Shown here: positions 30,621 to 40,119 of the stretch, one piece after another
Layout of the letters: every line of letters starts with the position of its first letter
How positions within the stretch are numbered: the first letter of the stretch is position 1
Source of the DNA: Candidatus Saccharimonadota bacterium
GTDB taxonomy: Bacteria; Patescibacteriota; Saccharimonadia; Saccharimonadales; Saccharimonadaceae
Assembly (NCBI GenBank): GCA_027312225.1
Contig: DAICXK010000008.1
Coordinates: 1 to 40,119 of the forward strand
Length of the DNA: 40,119 nucleotides
Direction: 5' to 3'
Translations under genes and position numbers: made by a program
The notes under the pieces: generated by a model
Seen by the model: the letters and a program-made list of their open reading frames with translations, nothing else
The model's database searches: none
What the model was told of the DNA's origin: nothing

Positions 30621-31057
30621 CAAGCTTTTAGAAAAACAAAAAAAGCAAAAAATACCTTAACAACTCAGCTCGCTAGAACTATACCGACGATAATGATTCG
30701 ACGGAAATTCGGTGACGACAAAACAAAAAGACAAAACAAAAACTATGTTGCGCTAGGCGCATCAAGCACCTTCTTTACTTTTCTTTTGATCGTGGCGTCA
30801 CCGATGCTCCGCCTAAGTTTTTACGTGGCGTTGAGTCGCATCCGGAGTACTGATGCGCCTAGTATATTCCTTTTTTCGTTCATAAGTGGCGAAGACATGA
30901 TAGTACTAGGCGTATCGTGGAAACGATGCAAAATACTTGCCCCGAGTTTTCTCGGAGCGGTCAGTAAGCCAACGAGCGGCAGGCCGTTCATACAGTTCAC
31001 ACGCCCTATTATTTGATATACGGTGGCGTATGCTGCAACTGGGAACATATAAGCTTG
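30621..31057 (+). ncRNA. Candidate large structured RNA, family unknown
   Basis: About 437 nt behind a good promoter. The two ends pair: CAAGCTTTTA (30621-30630) with TATAAGCTTG (31048-31057), 9 of 10 bases. Inside are CCGACGA/TCGACGG (30684-30704), a perfect 12-bp helix CTAGGCGCATCA/TGATGCGCCTAG (30753-30764 with 30851-30862) enclosing CC-GATGC/GCATC-C-GG and CGCC/GGCG, a GTATCGT-GGAA-ACGATGC hairpin with a GNRA loop (about 30911-30929), and CCGAG-TTTT-CTCGG (about 30941-30955). TCGGTGACG (30709-30717) complements CGTCACCGA (30796-30804), which would form a pseudoknot. The overlapping 136-codon frame has poor codon use. No T-run terminator is visible at 31057. I recognise no known family. 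Confidence 0.6.
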
Positions 31058-31124
31058 TCGCTTTGGCTACCTTGGGTTATGTCCAAAGTATTATGACCTT
31101 ACATCGTGTATAGTAAGAAGCGAT

Positions 31125-31514
31125 ATGCTTGCTAGAATTCTTACGATTACTTCGATTATAAGCTTTTTTCTTTTAATGCTATTGTTGACAACAACAGCAC
31201 CAGGGAGTGCTGGTCCCGTTGTCATATTGCTGGTATTTATTCTGTTGTATTTGTCACTGCTTGGCGCGGTGACTTTTTTGTTGTACGCGGGGACACGCAT
31301 TGTATATTTCTTATCGCATCTGCTGACGAATCGTAAAGTGCGGACAAGACTATCGTTGAACCGTGCGTATCTTTACGCAACCGTGCTCGCTGCGCTACCT
31401 ATGATTGTTATGGGATTGTATTCCGTCGATGGCATACGCTGGTATGAGTTGCTTTTGGTAGGAATTTTTGGCTGCATTGGTGTGTTGTATATTACGCGTC
31501 GGACGAAAAGCTAA
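31125..31514 (+). CDS. Membrane protein with about four helices
   Basis: The 129-residue hydrophobic protein has helices at about 4-24, 27-58 (possibly two), 84-101 and 104-124. No family recognised. A TATAGT box at 31109-31114 ends ten bases before ATG and there is no Shine-Dalgarno sequence, so it is probably leaderless. The spacing to the next gene is 44 bp and includes that gene's own promoter. Confidence 0.75.
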   Translation: MLARILTITSIISFFLLMLLLTTTAPGSAGPVVILLVFILLYLSLLGAVTFLLYAGTRIVYFLSHLLTNRKVRTRLSLNRAYLYATVLAALPMIVMGLYSVDGIRWYELLLVGIFGCIGVLYITRRTKS

Positions 31515-31558
31515 CCAGGCTTACTTGATTCCGAAGTTCTTATGCTATAATTACAGAT

Positions 31559-31978
31559 ATGGAACCGAGTCTTAACGCGCCACGTATGAACTACGAGCAA
31601 TCTCCCTCGCTGCCAGCTCCTACGCCCGAGCTAGTGCCAGGTGCTGCACCAGAGGTGTTTCCCGATCATGAGCCAGCGCGTATTGAGCGGGAGCCTGCAC
31701 AGGCTCCTCCTCAGCCAATGCCTGATCCTGTCGTGACGCCAGCTTTGCCGCAACCCGTTATCGGAGCGGATGACTCGGCTGTGACGCCAACAGCCATTAC
31801 AGACGTACCCGATACCGCAGCAGATGATGATCTTATTGAGAAGGAGTGGGTGAACAAGGCAAAGCATATTATTGCGCAGACGATTGATGATCCTCGGGCG
31901 AGGGAAGAGGCAGTTGGTCAGTTGCAGCGTGAATACTTGCGCAAGCGTTACGGAAAGGAATTGGGTGCCTCTGAGTAG
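31559..31978 (+). CDS. Proline-rich small cytosolic protein
   Basis: The 139-residue protein has a disordered Pro/Ala/Glu-rich N-terminal part (about 1-85) and a short helical C-terminal part (about 90-139; KEWVNKAKHIIAQTIDDPR, then a basic end). No family recognised by name, though small proteins of this layout occur next to TraG/VirB4-like ATPases in CPR genomes, as here. TATAAT (31546-31551) ends seven bases before ATG, a leaderless pattern. It ends 19 bp before the ATPase gene and is likely its partner. Confidence 0.75.
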   Translation: MEPSLNAPRMNYEQSPSLPAPTPELVPGAAPEVFPDHEPARIEREPAQAPPQPMPDPVVTPALPQPVIGADDSAVTPTAITDVPDTAADDDLIEKEWVNKAKHIIAQTIDDPRAREEAVGQLQREYLRKRYGKELGASE

Positions 31979-31997
31979 GTACATGAGGTAGAACGGT

Positions 31998-34946
31998 ATG
32001 ACAGAAGTATTGATAACAGGATTTATTGTTATCGTTCTCGCGATTGCTGCGGGAGTATTTTTGTTTAGCCAATACCGCAAGACGTTACGCGAGGCTAAGA
32101 ATTATGAACGTGGGCTAAAGATGATACCTATGTATATTCATATTCCACCAGCGAGCGACGACATTGAGGCCGGTGGGCGTGACGAGCGCGATGTAACGGA
32201 AGAAGTTTTATCTGAAGCGCAGGTGCTCTACAACATCATTGCAAGCACAGCGACCAAGGGGTTTAAGAGTCGTATTTACGGACAGCGGCACATTTCATTT
32301 GAGATTGTTGCTCATGAGGGGCTCGTACATTACTATGCGGTCGTGCCCTTTGTTCTTGTTGATGTTGTTAAGCAAGCGATAGCCGCGGCATACCCGACTG
32401 CTCGCCTTGAGGAAGTTGAAGAGAGGAATATCTTTAGCCGTGAGGGTCGTATGAGCGGCACGATTGGTGGCGAGTTTACCCTGAAAAAAGACTTTATTTA
32501 TCCGATTGCTACCTACCAAGACACAAAACGCGATGCGGCGCGCGCAATGTTGAATGCATTCTCATCGGCCTCGCGCGAGGACGGTATGGCGGTACAGTTC
32601 TTAATGCGTCCTGCACAAGAGGGCTGGACGAAGACATCGGTTGAAGCAGTAGAAAAAATCAAGAAAGAGAAGGGCATTAAGGGTCCTCTTGGGTTCAAGG
32701 GAGTAAGTGGATTACTTGAGGCGTTATGGAAACCGCCAGAGTCTGTTGATCAGATGAAGCCAGAAGATCGTCAGTTAACCGCTCTTGAGCAATCAGCGAT
32801 TGATGCGATCGAGGAAAAGACGCGGCACTCTGGGTATGAGGTGTTGATTCGTGTGGTGGTATCGTCGAACACGGCGGCACGATCACAGGGCCTATTAAAG
32901 AACGTTGTTGCTGCCTTCTCGCTGTTTGACTCACCAAGCTTTAATGGTTTTCAGTTTACGCCGACAAAGAGTGTCGATGAATTGGTGACGGCGTATATAT
33001 TCCGCTTCTTCCCTCAATCGATATCAAAGAATGTGCTCAATACTGTTGAGCTTGCGACATTGTTCCATCTGCCGGACCAGAGCAGTATCCCAACATCCCA
33101 GGTCAAGCGACAGATGTCAAAGCAAGTTGATGGCCCAACACAAGTTATGGACGAGGGCGTGCTGCTGGGATACAACGAATTCCGTGGTGTTAAAAAACCA
33201 ATCCGCCTCAGTACGAATGATCGCCGACGACATACCTACATTATCGGTCAGACCGGTACGGGTAAGTCGGTCTTGCTAGAGAATATTGCCTATCAGGACA
33301 TGATGGATGGGCGCGGGTTTGCCTTTGTCGATCCGCACGGTGATTCGGTTGAGGCGCTGCTAGGTAAGGTGCCAAAAGAACGTGTTGAAGACATCATTTA
33401 CTTTAACCCGAGTGATATGACCAATCCAATCGGGCTTAACATGTTTGAGTTTGATACTCCTGATCAAAAGGATTTCTTGGTTCAAGAGGCGATAAATATG
33501 CTGTATGGTCTTTATGACCCTGGGCATACTGGTATTGTCGGTCCCCGCCTGGAACACATCTTCCGTAACTGCGCGCTTTTATTAATGTCGGATCCAGCTG
33601 GAGGCACATTTATTGACATCCCAAAGGTGTTAATTGACGACGAGTTCCGCAACGCTAAGCTAAAGTACGTGACCGATCGCACGGTGCTCGATTTCTGGAC
33701 AAAAGAGTTCCCGGCATCACAAAAATCGAATGAGGCAGGTGAGGTTATCTCTTGGGTTGTCTCGAAGTTTGGTCCGTTCATCTCAAACGACTCGATGCGC
33801 AATATTATTGGCCAGACTAAGAGCGGTTTTAATCTGCGCGATATTATGGACAACAAAAAGATTCTGTTGGTTAACCTCTCAAAGGGTAAGATGGGTGAGT
33901 TAAACAGCAAATTGTTGGGTATTATCTTTGTGATGAAGTTCCAGGCCGCGGCGATGGCGAGGGCGAATATGCTCGAGCATGAGCGTCAGGATTTTTGTCT
34001 ATTTGTGGATGAGTTCCAGAATTTCGCAACTGAGAGTTTCGAATCAATTCTGTCTGAGGCTCGTAAATATCGCCTCAACTTGGCGCTAGGAAACCAGTTT
34101 ATGACGCAGTTGACCGATAAAATTCGTGAGGCAATTATCGGTAACGTCGGTACGGTGATTAGTGGTCGTATTGGTATCACGGACGCCGAGATACTTGAGA
34201 AGAAGTTCAAGCCGACGTTTGAAGCCGAAGATCTCGCCAAGCTGCCAAATCATAATTCTATTACTTCTGTGATGATCCAGAATGTTCCATCCGCACCGTT
34301 TAGTATGAGCTGGATTCCCCCGATGGGCCAGTCAAACCCTCATCTTGTTGATGCCCTAAAGAAACTATCCGCGGCCAAGTACGGCAAGCCTCGAGTGGTC
34401 GTAGAGAAAGAGATTTCTGATCGTCTTAGTGCAGGGGAGACTGCCAAGAAAAACAAGCTCGAAGAACTGCGAAAGGCACAAAGTAACAGATTTGGCGTAG
34501 GTGCAGGAGCTTCTCCTAAGGCCCCGGTCCCTGGAGCGGGGGCGGTTAAGTCAAATTCGGGATCATCATTCCTTGACGAATGGCTGGCAAAGCGTCAACA
34601 GCTCACAAGTCAGCGTGGAGCAGTACCTGCAGCTCCTCTGTCGCCGCAGCAGCCGCTCTCCTCGTTGCCGCCACGGCCTGCAGTGCAACCTACGCCTGCT
34701 CCCGCACCGCCTACGTCGGCGGCACCGCAGCCTCCTCTCCCGGCGGCATTGCCGCAACAACCAGTTTCGGCGCCGACGACAGAAGCAACGCCATCTATAC
34801 CGGCCGACATTCCGGCTTCGTTAACTCCTCCGCCGGTACTTCCAACTGACACACCGCCAATCGACGGTGTACATAAGTTTGATTTTCGTGCTGGATCAAC
34901 ACAAGAGTCTGATGAGTCGCAAGAATTTTCGATGAAGATTCGTTAG
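31998..34946 (+). CDS. Membrane-anchored TraG/VirB4-like DNA-transport ATPase
   Basis: The 982-residue protein has one N-terminal transmembrane helix (about 4-26), a long N-terminal domain, then a P-loop core: Walker A IIGQTGTGKSVLLE near residue 417, a DPHGDSVE strand, and Walker B LFVDEFQNFATES near 668 followed by a Gln-containing sensor LALGNQFMTQL. A Pro/Ala-rich disordered tail covers the last ~130 residues. The core belongs to the VirD4/TraG-TraM/HerA clan, which pumps DNA or protein across membranes. No other type IV secretion genes are in view, so its substrate is unknown. DNA movement or export linked to the host-associated lifestyle is only inference. Confidence 0.9.
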   Translation: MTEVLITGFIVIVLAIAAGVFLFSQYRKTLREAKNYERGLKMIPMYIHIPPASDDIEAGGRDERDVTEEVLSEAQVLYNIIASTATKGFKSRIYGQRHISFEIVAHEGLVHYYAVVPFVLVDVVKQAIAAAYPTARLEEVEERNIFSREGRMSGTIGGEFTLKKDFIYPIATYQDTKRDAARAMLNAFSSASREDGMAVQFLMRPAQEGWTKTSVEAVEKIKKEKGIKGPLGFKGVSGLLEALWKPPESVDQMKPEDRQLTALEQSAIDAIEEKTRHSGYEVLIRVVVSSNTAARSQGLLKNVVAAFSLFDSPSFNGFQFTPTKSVDELVTAYIFRFFPQSISKNVLNTVELATLFHLPDQSSIPTSQVKRQMSKQVDGPTQVMDEGVLLGYNEFRGVKKPIRLSTNDRRRHTYIIGQTGTGKSVLLENIAYQDMMDGRGFAFVDPHGDSVEALLGKVPKERVEDIIYFNPSDMTNPIGLNMFEFDTPDQKDFLVQEAINMLYGLYDPGHTGIVGPRLEHIFRNCALLLMSDPAGGTFIDIPKVLIDDEFRNAKLKYVTDRTVLDFWTKEFPASQKSNEAGEVISWVVSKFGPFISNDSMRNIIGQTKSGFNLRDIMDNKKILLVNLSKGKMGELNSKLLGIIFVMKFQAAAMARANMLEHERQDFCLFVDEFQNFATESFESILSEARKYRLNLALGNQFMTQLTDKIREAIIGNVGTVISGRIGITDAEILEKKFKPTFEAEDLAKLPNHNSITSVMIQNVPSAPFSMSWIPPMGQSNPHLVDALKKLSAAKYGKPRVVVEKEISDRLSAGETAKKNKLEELRKAQSNRFGVGAGASPKAPVPGAGAVKSNSGSSFLDEWLAKRQQLTSQRGAVPAAPLSPQQPLSSLPPRPAVQPTPAPAPPTSAAPQPPLPAALPQQPVSAPTTEATPSIPADIPASLTPPPVLPTDTPPIDGVHKFDFRAGSTQESDESQEFSMKIR

Positions 34947-35284
34947 CGGGCTGCGCGTCTCGAAATAACGAAGAACAAGTCGTAGAGGAGCCCAATACAC
35001 CAGCCGAAAACGAAGGCGATTAAAGGCTCGGTTGTATTAAACGGTACGTGGTAAATGAGCGCTACGATAAAAGTCCCTACAAGCGTTACAAGGGCGAGAG
35101 TTGCGCCAGTCATCAGCGACCGAGGTCGAAGAAGGATAGATCCAAAAAGGCCGCCAATAGCAATCCCTACGGGTGAGTGTATCGCGCGACTCCACGCACG
35201 CTCTGCGGAGGTTAAGTCCTCTCGCATATCATTCATGGTGTTGTCATAGCCTGATTTGAGTGCTGACTTGTCGGGAGTTGCCAT
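34943..35284 (-). CDS. Small membrane protein, two helices
   Basis: The 113-residue protein has a charged N-terminal part (about 1-35), then helices at about 38-75 (possibly two closely spaced) and 83-105, with an arginine-rich end. No family recognised. Its stop overlaps the ATPase stop by 4 bp tail to tail. It is 4 bp downstream of the other small membrane gene, so the two form a bicistron. Confidence 0.75.
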   Translation of the reverse strand: MATPDKSALKSGYDNTMNDMREDLTSAERAWSRAIHSPVGIAIGGLFGSILLRPRSLMTGATLALVTLVGTFIVALIYHVPFNTTEPLIAFVFGWCIGLLYDLFFVISRRAAR

Positions 35285-35288
35285 GATC

Positions 35289-35720
35289 TTACAGGCCTCC
35301 TGTATTTAGTTGTGTGCGGATAATACGTATCTCCTTGGCACGCAGGCGGAGGGATAGGTAAGTCAAGATATTAACGATTAGAAGCAGGCAGTAGATGCCG
35401 ATAATGATTGCGTTATCATACGAAGGTAGATTGCTTGCAAGGGTATCGAGTTGTGAGAGTATCGATGGGGCAGGAGTGACTGATGATTCATCGTAGAGCG
35501 GCGAGACAAAGGTATCAGATGATTGGTCAAGAGATTCTTGCGAGATATCGGACGGTGGCGGCACCATTGTTACAATAATTTGCGCAATACAGAGAATACC
35601 TACAACAATCAGACTCCACCCACTGATGCGCTGTCTGCGCTTAATGGTATGTGCGTACAGACTGAGACGCTCCACCATGGCAGGACTGAAGGAAATTTGT
35701 GAGACGATTTCTTGAAACAT
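35289..35720 (-). CDS. Small membrane protein, two helices with extracytoplasmic loop
   Basis: The 143-residue protein has helices at about 32-52 and 103-123, with an acidic Ser/Pro/Asp-rich loop between them that probably faces outward, and basic ends on the inside. No family recognised. AGGAGG inside its last codons serves as ribosome site for the next gene. It is divergent from gyrB with about 135 bp between them. Confidence 0.75.
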   Translation of the reverse strand: MFQEIVSQISFSPAMVERLSLYAHTIKRRQRISGWSLIVVGILCIAQIIVTMVPPPSDISQESLDQSSDTFVSPLYDESSVTPAPSILSQLDTLASNLPSYDNAIIIGIYCLLLIVNILTYLSLRLRAKEIRIIRTQLNTGGL

Positions 35721-35781
35721 TATCCACCCTTAATTATTATGCATCAAGATTACCATAACAGATATAAAATACGCAAGTTAC

Positions 35782-35810
35782 TTGAGTGAAACGCGTTTTT
35801 TCGGTATACT
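35782..35810 (+). promoter_or_regulatory. gyrB promoter
   Basis: TTGAGT (35782-35787) and TATACT (35805-35810) are 17 bp apart, giving a leader of about 40 nt. Confidence 0.72.
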
Positions 35811-35841
35811 ATACTGTAGAAGTAAATAGCTGAATGACTGA

Positions 35842-37833
<1,992 letters not shown>

Positions 37834-37834
37834 T

Positions 37835-40119
37835 ATGGATGACAAAAATACAACACCACAGGATGCACCGATGGATGATACTCAGCTGCCAGTAGAGGCG
37901 GAAGTTGTTGAAAACACATCAGGAGTTGAATATCAGACGCTCGAGAATGTTATGGAGAATAGCTTCCTGCGCTATTCAATGAGTGTTATCGTTGACCGCG
38001 CGTTACCTGACGTACGTGATGGACTCAAGCCGGTACATCGCCGCATTCTCTTTAGTATGAATCAAAATGGCAACCGCAGTACGAGTAAGTTCGTAAAATC
38101 TGCTCGTATTGTTGGTGATGTCATGGGTAAATACCACCCGCACGGTGACTCGGCTATTTACAATTCGATGGTTCGTTTGGCGCAGCCGTGGTCGCTACGC
38201 TATCCGCTTATTCAAGGACAGGGTAACTTCGGATCGATGGATGGTGACGAGGCCGCTGCAATGCGTTATACAGAGGCGCGCATGGCGAAGCCGGCTGATG
38301 AAATGCTTGCTGATATCGATAAAGATACGATTGATTTCAGGGATAACTTCGATGGCTCAGAGCAAGAGCCTGTCGTGTTGCCAGCGAAACTACCAAATCT
38401 TCTCCTTAACGGCCAGATAGGTATTGCGGTGGGAATGGCGACCAATATCCCGCCTCATAACCTAGGGGAACTTGTTGACGCGAGTATTGAGTTAATTGAT
38501 AACGCAGAGGCGACAACCGATGACCTTCTGAAGCATGTTAAGGGTCCGGACTTCCCGACAGGTGCAACAATCTACGGTGGGGCACCGATGAAGCAGGCAT
38601 ACCAAACAGGCCGCGGCAGTGTGATGGTGCGCGGCGAGGCAGAGATTGTCGAAACCAAGAAGGGGCGCCATCAGATTGTTATTACTGAAATACCGTATGG
38701 TGTTAACAAGGCATCGCTCGTTGAAAAGATTGCTGAACTTCATAAAGATAAGAAAATTAATATTGGTGATCTTCGTGACGAGACAGCGCGCGGCCAGGTA
38801 CGGATTGTGGTTGAGGTCAAGAAAGACGGCTATCCAAAGAAGCTCCTGAATCAGCTCTACAAGCTGACGCCGTTGCAAACAAGCTTTAGCTTTAATATGC
38901 TCGCACTTGTCGATGGCCTGCAACCGCGTGTGTTAGGTCTTCACGAGATGCTCAGCGAGTTTGTGAAGCATCGTCAGATCGTTGTTCGTCGCCGAACGGA
39001 ATACGAGCTTCGGAAGGCACGCGAGCGTGCTCACATTCTTGAGGGCTATAAGATCGCACTCGACCATATCGACGAGGTAATCAAGACTATTCGTGCTAGC
39101 AAGACCCAAGATGAAGCAGAGAAAGCATTGATTGCGAGGTTCAAGCTGAGTGAAATCCAGGCAAAAGCAATTCTTGCGATGCAACTTCGACGTCTGACTG
39201 GGCTCGAGCGTGAAGCTATCGAGAATGAGCTTAACGAACTACTGAAGATGATTAAGCGTTTTGAAGAGATTCTGGCCAATGAGAAAGAGATTCTCGCTAT
39301 CATCAAGACAGAGCTCTTGGAAATGAAAGAAAAGTATGGTGATGAACGACGCAGTAAGGTGATCAATCACGAACTTGGCAAATTTAGCGACGAAGAGCTC
39401 ATCCCAGAAGAAGAGAGCGTTATCTTGCTAACGACTGAGAACTATATCAAACGAACGCTTATTAGTGATTATCGCAAGCAGAACCGTGGCGGCAAGGGCA
39501 AGCGCGGTATGACGACCAAGGAAGAGGACGCGATTGACCAGCTGATACCTGCAAGTACGCACGACTATCTGTTGTTCTTTACGAATAAGGGTCGTGTTTT
39601 CCGACTCAAGGCATACGAAGTGCCGGCGGCGAGCCTGCAAGCAAAGGGTGTTGCTGCGGTGAACCTCTTGCAGTTGCAGCCAGAAGAGAAAATCACGAGT
39701 ATCATCAAGCATGAAAAAGACGCGAACGACGAGGGCTACCTCTTTATGACGACGACCAAGGGAACCGTCAAGAAGACACCACTGAAAGACTATGCGAATA
39801 TCCGCACTAACGGCTTGATAGCGATCAAGCTTGATGAAGGTGATGAGCTGCGTTGGATTCAGAAGACGGGCGGTGCGAACGATATCATTGTTTCAACATC
39901 CGCAGGGCAGGCTATTCGATTTAATGAGGCTGATGCGCGTCCAATGGGGCGTAGTGCGCGCGGTGTACGAGGCGTTCGCCTCCGTCCAAATGATACGGTC
40001 GTTGGAATGGACGTGGTGTGTGAAGATGACCAGCGACTCCTTGTGATTTCTGACTTTGGATACGGCAAGATCACAAAGGCATCTAACTTCCCAAGTCACA
40101 AGCGTGGTGGAGTTGGTAT
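37835..40119 (+). CDS. gyrA: DNA gyrase subunit A (3' partial)
   Basis: The first ~761 residues are present; the frame is open to the window end, so the stop is not seen. Breakage-reunion domain: [18 protein letters not shown], catalytic Tyr145 in [10 protein letters not shown]. The C-terminal beta-pinwheel begins with a GyrA box variant QNRGGKG (549-555; consensus QRRGGKG), which distinguishes gyrase from topoisomerase IV and allows negative supercoiling. An N-terminal extension of about 35 residues, acidic, precedes the conserved start. ATG is at 37835, directly after the gyrB stop. Confidence 0.96.
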   Translation, partial: MDDKNTTPQDAPMDDTQLPVEAEVVENTSGVEYQTLENVMENSFLRYSMSVIVDRALPDVRDGLKPVHRRILFSMNQNGNRSTSKFVKSARIVGDVMGKYHPHGDSAIYNSMVRLAQPWSLRYPLIQGQGNFGSMDGDEAAAMRYTEARMAKPADEMLADIDKDTIDFRDNFDGSEQEPVVLPAKLPNLLLNGQIGIAVGMATNIPPHNLGELVDASIELIDNAEATTDDLLKHVKGPDFPTGATIYGGAPMKQAYQTGRGSVMVRGEAEIVETKKGRHQIVITEIPYGVNKASLVEKIAELHKDKKINIGDLRDETARGQVRIVVEVKKDGYPKKLLNQLYKLTPLQTSFSFNMLALVDGLQPRVLGLHEMLSEFVKHRQIVVRRRTEYELRKARERAHILEGYKIALDHIDEVIKTIRASKTQDEAEKALIARFKLSEIQAKAILAMQLRRLTGLEREAIENELNELLKMIKRFEEILANEKEILAIIKTELLEMKEKYGDERRSKVINHELGKFSDEELIPEEESVILLTTENYIKRTLISDYRKQNRGGKGKRGMTTKEEDAIDQLIPASTHDYLLFFTNKGRVFRLKAYEVPAASLQAKGVAAVNLLQLQPEEKITSIIKHEKDANDEGYLFMTTTKGTVKKTPLKDYANIRTNGLIAIKLDEGDELRWIQKTGGANDIIVSTSAGQAIRFNEADARPMGRSARGVRGVRLRPNDTVVGMDVVCEDDQRLLVISDFGYGKITKASNFPSHKRGGVG

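Noticed and set aside
30606-31016. Plus-strand frame of 136 codons
   Set aside because: Its GTG start overlaps the -10 box region, codon use is unlike neighbouring genes, no domain is visible, and the sequence is better explained by RNA helices.

Overview
The window looks like a chromosome segment of a Patescibacteria (CPR) bacterium, most likely Candidatus Saccharibacteria (TM7). This is inferred from gene content, not from a marker-gene tree. Supporting points are a compact layout with very short intergenic gaps, a full type IV pilus locus with divergent minor pilins, a lone TraG/VirB4-like ATPase with an N-terminal membrane anchor, a Nudix-RNase H fusion, and many genes whose -10 box sits 6-10 nt before the start codon. 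TGA, TAA and TAG all behave as ordinary stops, so the code appears standard.

Layout. 1-469: C-terminal end of a surface-type protein with strong codon bias. 522-12167: type IV pilus locus (pilM, pilN, pilO, a small membrane protein, pilB, pilT, pilC, major pilin, prepilin peptidase, three pseudopilins, a PilX-like protein). 12177-13088: XerC/D-type recombinase on the minus strand. 13155-16080: ndk, tRNA-Arg, then a PH-domain protein, a parvulin-type foldase and superoxide dismutase. 16118-18506: tRNA-Asp, tRNA-Thr, a small membrane protein and a BcsA-like glycosyltransferase. 18500-19353: a previously hidden 39-codon gene, a duplicated tRNA-Val 3' end, tRNA-Val and a T-box leader. 19354-23674: thrS, alkyltransferase-like protein, miaA, a wHTH regulator and a metallo-beta-lactamase-like protein. 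23745-26388: rpmB, a site-2 protease, a 6S-like RNA, tRNA-Pro, the Nudix-RNase H fusion and rnpB. 26408-29062: infC-rpmI-rplT and comM/yifB on the minus strand. 29123-29743: tmRNA with a duplicated 3' end. 29931-31057: a HIT protein and a large candidate structured RNA. 31125-40119: membrane proteins, the TraG/VirB4-like ATPase, gyrB and gyrA (cut by the window end).

How the parts work together. PilM/N/O and the small membrane protein would form the alignment complex. PilB and PilT would drive extension and retraction through PilC, and the peptidase at 8058 would process the pilins encoded around it. The middle of the window is rich in translation functions: threonyl-tRNA synthetase under a T-box whose discriminator-pairing base matches the tRNA-Thr in this same window, MiaA, IF3-L35-L20, L28, tmRNA, RNase P RNA and five tRNAs, all with encoded CCA.

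Most unusual signals: (i) a roughly 437-nt region at 30621-31057 with a consensus promoter, a closing helix between its two ends, nested helices and a possible pseudoknot, but no convincing protein; (ii) duplication of the 3' ends of both tRNA-Val and tmRNA, 184 and 172 bp apart, each copy followed by its own hairpin, with a shared motif in both spacers; (iii) a T-box leader that combines a terminator with a helix masking the Shine-Dalgarno sequence and start codon; (iv) an independent 39-aa gene with consensus promoter and terminator; (v) an AUC start codon on infC.
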